Shown one piece after another: positions 56,510 to 64,000 of a stretch of 64,000 nucleotides of DNA; position 1 is the stretch's first letter, and every line of letters begins with the position of its first letter. A program made the position numbers and the translations under genes. Location: positions 1,332,888 to 1,396,887 of the forward strand of contig RPFO01000253.1 in NCBI GenBank assembly GCA_009746045.1, given 5' to 3'. The notes beneath the pieces were generated by a model. The model was not told the DNA's origin. It did not search any database and worked only from the letters and a program-made list of their open reading frames with translations. The DNA comes from Mesostigma viride. Lineage: Eukaryota > Streptophyta > Mesostigmatophyceae > Mesostigmatales > Mesostigmataceae.

Positions 56510-56556
56510 CTACCTACGGACACCACCGGAGGCAGCACCTATCCTGCTAGACACCT
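56510..56556 (-). pseudogene. C-terminal end of the interrupted ORF1-like region
   Basis: The last codons (VSSRIGAASGGVRR and stop) rejoin in frame with PGAES at 62.31 kb once the retrotransposon and one CAAGA are removed. Confidence 0.65.
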
Positions 56557-56561
56557 CAAGA

Positions 56562-57062
56562 AGTTGCAATCTGTTGCTTGACCGAAATGCGTGTATAAAC
56601 TGGTGCATGCATAATGGAATGTAAATCTGTGAAACAATACTCACAATTGCTGCACACAGCTTGTGTACATGACCATGGTGGCAGTATAGCCAAGCTGATG
56701 CATTATAACTAGTGGTCGCGCTGACTGTTGAGCACTGACTGTCGGTCAGGCTGTTGAAGTCGTGCCAAGGATTGATGAGATAAAACACCCCTTCAGCGGG
56801 CAGACGAATACGGCAATATTCCCTGCTAATGGATATTTGTAAATGGTTCTAGAAGCGTCTAGAAGCATTGTGCAACGCTGGCGTAACGCTAGTTCAGTGT
56901 GCCTCTTGGAAATCGCTAATGCACATGAAATGTGATTGGTGCAATGACGATAAGGCCTATCGCAATCTTGGGGTTGCACACATGACTTGTAACCATATAA
57001 ATTGATAATAAACCCAGGCACCTAGTGCCGCATTCTTGCAAGCATCATTCTCAATCTCAACT
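56562..57062 (+). repeat. 5' LTR of copy 2
   Basis: 501 bp, AGTTGCAATC...TCTCAACT. It lacks four bases (GCAT or CATG) near 56730 that both other LTRs keep. The minus-strand 91-codon frame found in each LTR is incidental. Confidence 0.95.
56996..57001 (+). promoter_or_regulatory. TATA box candidate in the 5' LTR
   Basis: TATAAA in CCATATAAATTGATAATAAA lies about 65 bp before the LTR end and 85 bp before the gag ATG, a sensible place for the element's promoter. AATAAA a few bases later could serve as the poly(A) signal in the 3' LTR. Confidence 0.5.
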
Positions 57063-57085
57063 CGTACTCAAAGCTGCTATTTACA

Positions 57086-58042
57086 ATGGCTCGCGGTTCC
57101 CGTTCCGACACGGACGCCATTCAGTTGACTGGCGATGGTGCCGATGCTTACAAGGAGCTGCGACAGCACGAACTGGTGGTTCGCATGCTGCCAGAGCCGT
57201 TGGCCGACAAGGCTACGGACAAGGAAAACCGTGACTTTGTCTGGGCAATCAAGGCCTGGGAGGAGAAAGTCCGCACGGTAGTGAAGACTCCCGCGCAGAT
57301 TTTTCGGATCTTGCGGGGGGCTCCACTGGCCAGCAAAGGGCCGCAGGCGGTGCGGGACCTGATTCGGATCGCCCAGGAGAAGGCATGGGACTGGAATCAG
57401 TTCCTTGAGCGGCTCACTGAGCTTCTCGCGCCGACAGGGCTGGTGAAGTCCATCAAGGACGTCATGCAGATTCTGACGTTCGAAGTGTCCGGTGACACTG
57501 CCAAGGCCACGCTGGCCTTCGAGCGGATGCTCGAAGAAACCAATCTAAAATTTGCTGATGATTTTTCGGTGGTCCTGTTCTTGGGCAAGGCCCTTGGCAG
57601 CGGTGCTATGTCAGAAAGCACCGTGCAGAGTCTGGCGTCCGTCCTGACCAAGGAGAAGCTGGCGAGCAAGGCTGCTGCTTTCGCCTGCATCCGCGAGATC
57701 ATGGCGCTCGGTGGCGCTGCTCAGGAGCTGGCCGGCAAGGGTGCCGTGAAGCCGACGCCAGCAGTCAATGCCGATGGCCCTGCCATCAGGGCCGTTTTTG
57801 GCGCCGGTGACGGGCGCCTGAAGTGTCCTCGCTGCCAGGGGACTGGTCACACCCGCGAGACCTGCAAGGCCAACAAGGCTTTCCCGTTGGGGACGAACCT
57901 GTGTGGCAAGTGCCATAAGCCAGGGCACAAGGCCCGGTTTTGCAAGTCGCGGACTGCTGCCAACCAGGCGGACAATGTTGGCAAGGCTGGGCCTATTAGG
58001 CGCCAGCGGTTCACGTGGGTGCGCAATGCTCAGGAAAACTGA
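57086..58042 (+). CDS. gag: gag polyprotein, two CCHC zinc knuckles
   Basis: 318 codons from an ATG only 24 bases after the 5' LTR to TGA at 58040-58042. Residues 1-210 form a mostly helical capsid-like region (FVWAIKAWEEKVRTVVKTPA, WDWNQFLERLTELLAPTGLV, AKATLAFERMLEETNLKFAD). The nucleocapsid part has CPRCQGTGHTRETC (247-260) and CGKCHKPGHKARFC (273-286), both C-x2-C-x4-H-x4-C, followed by a basic tail. Gag should assemble cytoplasmic particles and bind element RNA. Its last codons overlap the pol frame by 43 nt, and the slippery GGAAAAC sits immediately before its stop. Confidence 0.9.
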   Translation: MARGSRSDTDAIQLTGDGADAYKELRQHELVVRMLPEPLADKATDKENRDFVWAIKAWEEKVRTVVKTPAQIFRILRGAPLASKGPQAVRDLIRIAQEKAWDWNQFLERLTELLAPTGLVKSIKDVMQILTFEVSGDTAKATLAFERMLEETNLKFADDFSVVLFLGKALGSGAMSESTVQSLASVLTKEKLASKAAAFACIREIMALGGAAQELAGKGAVKPTPAVNADGPAIRAVFGAGDGRLKCPRCQGTGHTRETCKANKAFPLGTNLCGKCHKPGHKARFCKSRTAANQADNVGKAGPIRRQRFTWVRNAQEN

Positions 58043-61000
58043 AGGCCCCAGGGCAGGACAGCGCTATGGAGCATAGGAGGCTCCTGGCAGTAGACGATGT
58101 AGGCAGTTTTATGGCCGATGCTGCGGATGTTAAGGCAATATCAAACTTGATCAATACAGATCCAATTTTCAAGTATGCCTGTGCGTCTCGGTTTCACATC
58201 TTCTTTGGCCATGGAACAAACGCTTACAAGTTTGCTAGGGCTTTTGGTGGGGCGCCAATGCTGGAAGCATGTCGTGAGTGTTACGAAAATTGTCCACAAT
58301 GTCAATCGTCGGGCCCCAAGCCTCCTCGCCACCATGTAAAGCATCCACCTGCGAGAAAGGGGGAAATCGTAGGTGATGTGCTGTTCTGGGCACACATGCC
58401 ATACTTTATTGCAATAGATAGATATGCTCACAACGTAGCTGTAGTTCCTTTGCGTCATATGGAAGCCGCCGACCTGGCAGAAGCCATTGATGTCTCTTCG
58501 TCCTTTTTCTCACCACTCGAGTCAATACAGATGGACAGGCAGTTCGCGTGTCTAGAGGGCCAGCCTGGATTTGAATGCCTCAAGACAGTTGGGCGTGAGG
58601 ACCACACTGGTCAGGGTATAGTGGAGCGTGCCGTGCAAGAATTCAAGCAAGCTGCACGGAGACAAGGTGATGCATCCCTTTCAGCATACGCAGCCCGCCT
58701 CATGTGGGCGTTGCGGATTTGTGCATGCCTTAATCGGCGTGTGTTGTTGTCCATTCCTTCTCGCAATGTGGTGATAACAGCTGAGGGATTGCAGCACGGC
58801 CACTACCCACCAGAGATAGAAGAGGAGTGGGCACGCCATTTGCAGGGTAGATTTGCCAACCTGGTACGAAGGGATACACGTAGGCCGGTTACCGCCTATA
58901 GTGTAGGAGACCTGGTTTGGGTGCATAAAGAGGGCCCCTTTGGAAAGAGGGGACAGTGGAATGGTCCAGCCACGGTAGTGTCCGTGGATGGGAGTGTGCG
59001 CAAGGCCGTTGTTTCCTTGCAGGACAAGCAATACCACATCCCGTGGAGCAAGCTCAAGCACTATCAACCGAACACAAGTGCGTGGGAGCGCCTTCTGCAC
59101 TACTACGAGGACGCGGACAACTTCTTGCGGCCTCCACCAGGTGACGTGATTGCCCCTCTTTTACCCATGCCTGCCTCTGACCCTATGCAAATGTCTGCCG
59201 AAGCTCGGGAGGTAGAGGACGATGAGCATGTTGAGGAGGACGGTGATCTGGTGGCACTTGCTGCAGATGTGCAGAGCTTAGCTCGCGAGCCCCCTGCTGA
59301 CCTGCGCGAGGGTAGTAGGGAGGGCATTACCCCTGCCGTTAGCCAGGGTCCGGCTGCCGTTAGTCAGCCTCGCCGGGGTGGTGGGTTGCTCAGCAAGATT
59401 GTTCTAGGGCTGCGCCGGGACAATAACATGGGGTTAGGCTCCCTTCGCCGCCCACCACAGACTGCAGGCGTACCCCCTCAGCTGGGCCCGAGCACTGCAG
59501 TCATCTCTTCCTTGTTAACCTCTAGGGCGCTGAATTGTGGGCTCCTCATTGATACCCAGGCCCAGGTCTCTATTATCGGGGCCAACTGTGTAGACTTTCC
59601 TTTGCTGCCCTCTCATTGGACTCAGGTCACTGATTTTGCTAGGTCAGGGTCCTACAAGGTCCTGGGGGAATTTCCCTTAACCATACTCGGCGCAGACACG
59701 CCCATGTGTGTGGTAGAGGGGTATGATGGGCCCGCCTTATTAGGACAGCCGTTCTTGACGCTACCCGGGGTTACAGTGAGCAGCACACAGCTGTCCCGAG
59801 CGGGGTTTGGCTGCATGCGATTGAATAATTTTTCCCTCGATGTCGCTGCTCGGGGTCTCTCATTGCCTATGGTGGCTGCCATGAAAGGGGTAGAGTACAA
59901 GGATTCTGAATTGCCTCCTGCCCGCGATCTTCTCACCCCTAAAGCCCTCACCCCTGACAGCTTGGGGATTAGCTTCCACGATGTTGCCACTGAAAGCCCC
60001 ATGTCCTTCCATGATGTTGCCAGGCACGTCTCAACCGAGGAAGGGCTAGACAATACCCAAGGGGCTATGCTGGCTGCAGGGGAACGATGGTTAGGACTGG
60101 GTTGTGTGGAGCCAGTGGACCTAGTCCCAAGGGATGGCCGGTTGCTTCGTTTCAAATGGACCTTCCAGATGAAGCCGGTTCCCGGCACTGACAGGAAAGT
60201 AGAGTTTGCTAGACCTGTGGTGCTAGAATTTTCTGGATCTTCTGACCTGCCCTCCTCAGCCCTGACTGCCCCGGGCTTAAATAAAGACACTTGGCGATTG
60301 TTAGTGTGCTTTCATCTCGGGCGCCTCAACAAAGGCTTGCCGCATGGCTCCGCGGTGCTGGATTTTTCTAAGGCCTTCCTTAACGGGGATTCAGATGAGA
60401 CGGCTAAATTGTGGGAGGGCACCACACCGCTGTATGTTAGGACACCCAAGATGTGGGAACCTATTGTGGGCAAGAAGTTCATGAGGTTGGTGAAGGCTGT
60501 GGATGGGACCGTGGCCGGGCCGCGGGCGTGGCGCAAGAGTTTAGAGCGCCTTCTACTTAACCGCGCACGCATGATGTACAGCGACCTGGACCCCTCCTTG
60601 TTTGTTGGTGTCTGGAAGGGGGAGCTCGTGTTTGTTTTCGTGCATGCCGATGACTGTGACTGCCTGGGGCCACGGGAGTGGATTGTGTGGTTCCATTCGC
60701 TCGTGCACTCAGTGTACCCTGTGGGCAAGCTCGTCTTTAGGGAGCCGGGCAAGATCGTGCCCTTCATGGGCATGGACACTATTCTCGATCACGATGAGCA
60801 AGGGCAGTGGGTCATGTTGCTGCATCCTAAGGGTAGCTATGTCCCCGACCTGGTCAAGGAGGTCATGGCCCGCACTGGGCCTATCCTTCCCTCTGAGTGT
60901 GGTGCGCTGCGTGGCAAACTCAATTGGCTTGCGTGTACCACGAGCCCTGACTTGGCTGTCCTTAGTCGGTTGACAGACGATGTTCTCTGCTTGTTGGCCC

Positions 61001-61584
61001 GCCCGGTTGTAGCTGAGTATGTGCAGGCCTCACCGGGGTTGGTCCTGCAGGGTGTTGACTGGGACAAGCCCATCGAGCTAGGGGCTTATTGTGACAGTTC
61101 TTTGGATGCGCGGGTGCTCACCAAGATGCGTGGTAGGTGTGCGGCTGTTAGCTATATCTCAAACGCTGACCAATCTGCGCCATCCTCCATCTTTGCGTGG
61201 TTCTCACGTCTACACCGCCGTGTGTATGTGGGGTCGGACACCGCCGAGGCGCGTGCGTATTGCGAGGCTGCAAGTGAGCTCGCGTATTTCCACGCGCTAC
61301 TCTGCTGGATCCTCAAGCTGGGCGGTCTCACCACACGCATCGATCGCGTCATGCGCACCGACAGCCAAGCGCTGGTGGACTTCATTGAGAACCCCTACGC
61401 TCGCACGAGAGACCTTGACTTCCTCCGGGTGAAGGAATTTTCTGATGCGCTCCATACCGAGCACGTGGCAGGCGACCAGAATTGCTCGGATGCTCTTACC
61501 AAGCTCTATAGCTCCGCCAAGGCACAGTATACTCTTCTTAGGCACCAAATGAACAATATGTCGCTGGGTCAGCCACGGCACTAG
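58000..61584 (+). CDS. pol: pol polyprotein with order integrase-protease-reverse transcriptase-RNase H
   Basis: The frame opens at 58000 with no early ATG; residue numbers here count from 58015. Integrase: H61-x4-H66 and C93-x2-C96, then D121, D174 and E204 (GQGIVER) as the DDE triad, then a GPY/F-like GQWNGPATVV. Protease: LLIDTQAQVSIIG with D513 (DTQ where DTG or DSG is usual) and the flap-end ALLGQPFL at 574-581. Reverse transcriptase of Ty1/copia type: VLDFSKAFLNGD (D783), GPRAWRKSLERLL, SDLDPSLFVG and FVHADD (D879, D880; usual YVDD). RNase H: D1027, E1078, D1116, D1159. Integrase before protease is the striking feature. Copy 1 and the relative at 19.5 kb support that the order is real. 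Confidence 0.92.
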   Translation, partial: APAVHVGAQCSGKLKAPGQDSAMEHRRLLAVDDVGSFMADAADVKAISNLINTDPIFKYACASRFHIFFGHGTNAYKFARAFGGAPMLEACRECYENCPQCQSSGPKPPRHHVKHPPARKGEIVGDVLFWAHMPYFIAIDRYAHNVAVVPLRHMEAADLAEAIDVSSSFFSPLESIQMDRQFACLEGQPGFECLKTVGREDHTGQGIVERAVQEFKQAARRQGDASLSAYAARLMWALRICACLNRRVLLSIPSRNVVITAEGLQHGHYPPEIEEEWARHLQGRFANLVRRDTRRPVTAYSVGDLVWVHKEGPFGKRGQWNGPATVVSVDGSVRKAVVSLQDKQYHIPWSKLKHYQPNTSAWERLLHYYEDADNFLRPPPGDVIAPLLPMPASDPMQMSAEAREVEDDEHVEEDGDLVALAADVQSLAREPPADLREGSREGITPAVSQGPAAVSQPRRGGGLLSKIVLGLRRDNNMGLGSLRRPPQTAGVPPQLGPSTAVISSLLTSRALNCGLLIDTQAQVSIIGANCVDFPLLPSHWTQVTDFARSGSYKVLGEFPLTILGADTPMCVVEGYDGPALLGQPFLTLPGVTVSSTQLSRAGFGCMRLNNFSLDVAARGLSLPMVAAMKGVEYKDSELPPARDLLTPKALTPDSLGISFHDVATESPMSFHDVARHVSTEEGLDNTQGAMLAAGERWLGLGCVEPVDLVPRDGRLLRFKWTFQMKPVPGTDRKVEFARPVVLEFSGSSDLPSSALTAPGLNKDTWRLLVCFHLGRLNKGLPHGSAVLDFSKAFLNGDSDETAKLWEGTTPLYVRTPKMWEPIVGKKFMRLVKAVDGTVAGPRAWRKSLERLLLNRARMMYSDLDPSLFVGVWKGELVFVFVHADDCDCLGPREWIVWFHSLVHSVYPVGKLVFREPGKIVPFMGMDTILDHDEQGQWVMLLHPKGSYVPDLVKEVMARTGPILPSECGALRGKLNWLACTTSPDLAVLSRLTDDVLCLLARPVVAEYVQASPGLVLQGVDWDKPIELGAYCDSSLDARVLTKMRGRCAAVSYISNADQSAPSSIFAWFSRLHRRVYVGSDTAEARAYCEAASELAYFHALLCWILKLGGLTTRIDRVMRTDSQALVDFIENPYARTRDLDFLRVKEFSDALHTEHVAGDQNCSDALTKLYSSAKAQYTLLRHQMNNMSLGQPRH
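58033..58039 (+). promoter_or_regulatory. Candidate -1 frameshift site G-GAA-AAC
   Basis: The heptamer directly precedes the gag TGA. A one-base backward slip gives CTG AAG GCC, the pol frame. The pol frame is closed by TAG at 57997-57999, so any slip must occur between 58000 and 58042. GGAAAAC differs from the strict X-XXY-YYZ pattern but has the strong A-AAC A-site end. Confidence 0.55.
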
Positions 61585-61783
61585 TTGAGATGTCGTGGAG
61601 TGTGAATGGCCCCTTGACTCGGGTTTTACCTTGGTAGGTTTTCCCGGTAGCGATGCTATGGTGTAATTTGTTTGGCTGGGGATTACCCTCCAAAACCATG
61701 TGGGGCCTAAGGTGCGTTCATGATGGCAAGGCCTGCGCGGCCGTAGTTCTTACAGATTTGAGTACGCAGTCCTATTGCCACAT

Positions 61784-61801
61784 GAAAAAAGAAAGGGCTG
61801 G
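61784..61801 (+). other. Polypurine tract of copy 2
   Basis: GAAAAAAGAAAGGGCTGG abuts the 3' LTR and would prime plus-strand DNA synthesis. The same tract precedes the LTRs at 53274 and, nearly, 29183. Confidence 0.8.
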
Positions 61802-62306
61802 AGTTGCAATCTGTTGCTTGACCGAAATGCGTGTATAAACTGGTGCATGCATAATGGAATGTAAATCTGTGAAACAATACTCACAATTGCTGCACACAGC
61901 TTGTGTACATGACCATGGTGGCAGTATAGCCAAGCTGATGCATTATAACTAGTGGTCGCGCTGACTGCATGTTGAGCACTGACTGTCGGTCAGGCTGTTG
62001 AAGTCGTGCCAAGGATTGATGAGATAAAACACCCCTTCAGCGGGCAGACGAATACGGCAATATTCCCTGCTAATGGATATTTGTAAATGGTTCTAGAAGC
62101 GTCTAGAAGCATTGTGCAACGCTGGCGTAACGCTAGTTCAGTGTGCCTCTTGGAAATCGCTAATGCACATGAAATGTGATTGGTGCAATGACGATAAGGC
62201 CTATCGCAATCTTGGGGTTGCACACATGACTTGTAACCATATAAATTGATAATAAACCCAGGCACCTAGTGCCGCATTCTTGCAAGCATCATTCTCAATC
62301 TCAACT
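61802..62306 (+). repeat. 3' LTR of copy 2
   Basis: 505 bp, AGTTG...CAACT, followed by the target duplication CAAGA at 62307-62311. Confidence 0.95.
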
Positions 62307-62311
62307 CAAGA

Positions 62312-63393
62312 GACTCCGCTCCGGGGGTGTTAATCTGAACACCTTTAAGCGGTTTCCCATCAAAGAATGCTGCGGAGCCATCCTGAAGCAGGCGCAACTT
62401 AATGCGCTTACCCGGGGTCTCGAATTGCTTGGTCTCCTGGACGATGGGGCTGTTCCACACCGCGCTTCTCGCCTTCAGTTGAGCCGGCGTGTAGTCCTCG
62501 TCGAGGCTGAAGTCACCGCGCTGGAGCAGACGACGTGCTCCCAGCACGAGGCGTTTGTCGTGCATGGAGGCCATGGTGACGACGACCATGCAGGCCCAGA
62601 GGGCCTGGCAGCCGAATGGCACGTTCAATGGCAACACGGTTCTGGAGCTGCAGCTTCCCCAGGAACGCTGGGCCGCGCAGTTCCTCGGCAAGTGAGTGTG
62701 CTGTCTCATGTGCTGCCGCGCCTTTCTGGAAGCCTTTGATTACCATATTGCGTTGGCGTTGCTGCACTGCATTCTGGGTGACCGCAGCGGTAGCTGCAGA
62801 CTTGGCCGCCTGTTGAACCATGGTGGTCAACTGCTTGCCGGTGACATCGGCAAACGTGGTAGTTTTGGCAGGGGCTGCCAATGATGGCTTTCTTCAGCTC
62901 CATCAATTGTGCTGTCGCAGCTGCAGATCGACGCCTCCGTCAGGACCTTAATGTCGCCCTGCACGGTCGTAAAAGACTGTGCGAGGTGCTGCAGTTGCAC
63001 GGTAACATCGGTCGCGGGTGCTGGCCTGGCGATGGCTGTCGCCGGCAGCTCGACAAGGTCAGGGCAGCACGAAATAAGACAGGCAAGCCGACGCAGACAC
63101 GGATCCCAACCAGACCACTCATCCGAAGGAGCGTCCATAACCTGGCCGGTGTAAGGGTGGCGAATCGGGGCGTCGTTGTTGTCACTGAGCTTCAGCACGC
63201 TGGTTACGGCGGCGTCGTTGTAGTTGAGTAAGGTAGCGATGTCTTTCAGGCTCAAACGCTGGCCTGGCACGTAGAATGATGAGGGAATGGAGTCCGGCAA
63301 GGAGGTTTCAGTATCTATCGGAGTTGCTTCCGAAGTCTTGGGCCGCTTGTGAGCGGCGTTCACAACGGTCCGTGCCCCGCCAAAAACGACCAT
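62312..63393 (-). pseudogene. LINE ORF1-like coding region interrupted by copy 2
   Basis: Read on the minus strand, the region starts MVVFGGARTVVNAAHKRPKT and includes ASSFYVPGQR-like SSFYVPGQRLSLKDIATLLN. A coiled-coil and basic part follows (TGKQLTTMVQQAAKSAATAA, QRNMVIKGFQKGAAAHETAH), then an RNA-binding part: DKRLVLGARRLLQRGDFSLD, EDYTPAQLKARSAVW and FFDGKPLKGVQ. The order matches the ORF at 17711-18161. The pieces are in three frames, so it is broken or mis-sequenced. After removal of copy 2 it continues at 56556-56510 (EVSSRIGAASGGVRR, stop). It was probably ORF1 of a LINE-like element. 63394-64000, upstream on this strand, has no gene. Confidence 0.6.
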
Positions 63394-64000
63394 CTTACTC
63401 CGTCACCAAATTGGCGCGAGATCCCGAAAATCTGGTGGGCGGGAAGGTGACGACGAGGCAAAAAGTCACGCAGCACCCATGGCGGCCGTGAAAATCCTAG
63501 CGACCGTCCTGAGAACACATTACGGACAGCGAATTCATTTTGAGCCTTCATAACTCATCTACTTCACGTAGATATTTTTTTATCCTAAAGAAATCGGCCC
63601 ATTTTTTCAGGAAAACAGAAAAAGGGCAGGCATTTTTGCGAGGTCGGGTCAGGTCCGCTGCATTTTGCAGTGGACCCCCAAAAAGTCACACCGGAAACTT
63701 ATCAAAAACGGCGACAGTGCAGTTCGAGGTAAGCCGCTCCCTCGATTCTATGACTAATTCAAAAATTTTTGACCGAAAAACTTTTTGTTAAAACGACTGC
63801 CATGCATTGTAAATGCTGCGCTACCGCAAATTATGTTGTTGCTGGGAGGTGCTTGCGGGAGCGGTAATGGTGCACTAACGTAAAAATATGCCACTGTTTG
63901 GTTTCTTCGAATTTGGTCGTTCCACTTTCTCAGGCCGTTTAAATGGCTTCCAGAGCACATCCCTCGCTACTCTCGTGCCCAAGGTGCGATGAGCGCCTGC

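Larger units (their letters stand above)
56562..62306 (+). mobile_element. Complete LTR retrotransposon (copy 2), 5745 bp, TSD CAAGA
   Basis: CAAGA at 56557-56561 and 62307-62311 flanks two direct LTRs (501 and 505 bp). They are identical by eye apart from a 4-bp gap, which points to a recent insertion. The inside holds gag and pol, both open, and a polypurine tract. LTR ends are AGTTG...CAACT. The order gag-INT-PR-RT-RH differs from the copia and gypsy orders. Removing the element with one CAAGA restores a minus-strand ORF1-like frame (PGAESLEVSSRIGA), confirming the boundaries. All parts needed for autonomous mobility seem present. Confidence 0.95.

Overview
The window is eukaryotic nuclear DNA. 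It has GT-AG introns of 0.2 to 1.3 kb, three classes of transposable element, long microsatellites and minisatellites, and no operons. A green-lineage alga or a similar protist is my best guess, but no organelle, rRNA or housekeeping gene is present to fix the taxon.

Layout. 1-9.2 kb: the 3' part of an intron-rich plus-strand gene for a Crypton-like tyrosine recombinase. Twelve exons join in consistent phase, and one intron holds an 820-bp CT microsatellite. 9.7-13.6 kb: a GGGAT pentamer array, then a 3.1-kb array of ~26-bp units, each carrying the palindrome CTAACGTTAG or a decayed form of it. 13.6-34.3 kb: a graveyard of LTR-retrotransposon pieces (pol fragments, a solo LTR, other LTRs) interleaved with a 5'-truncated LINE-like copy and unidentified sequence. 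34.5-35.3 kb: a ~500-bp TTG array and a ~355-bp CCCTTG array. 35.7-36.5 kb: a second LINE-like copy. 39.7-40.1 and 43.0-44.2 kb: TCCC arrays. 45.5-48.6 kb: minus-strand host-like exons (an acidic exon, an unidentified exon, a PHD-finger terminal exon and a possible first exon). 49.4-62.3 kb: two nearly identical copies of one LTR retrotransposon family. The first is 5' truncated and the second is complete. The complete copy sits inside a minus-strand LINE ORF1-like sequence that continues to 63.4 kb.

The most unusual system is the retrotransposon family. The complete copy (56562-62306) has 5-bp target duplications, LTRs that begin AGTTG and end CAACT instead of TG...CA, a 23-nt leader with no canonical tRNA-binding site, a gag with two CCHC knuckles, and a 1189-codon pol reached by a probable -1 frameshift. 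In pol the integrase lies upstream of the protease: INT-PR-RT-RNaseH. Ty1/copia elements have PR-INT-RT-RH and Ty3/gypsy elements have PR-RT-RH-INT. A diverged relative at 18.6-20.7 kb also has the integrase zinc domain before the protease. Other remnants in the window share the AGTT...AACT ends.

Five frame breaks (YR gene exon 11, acidic exon, PHD exon, and two in retrotransposon copy 1) would each be repaired by one more base in a homopolymer. This suggests either assembly under-calling or slippage, and should be resolved before calling these genes broken.
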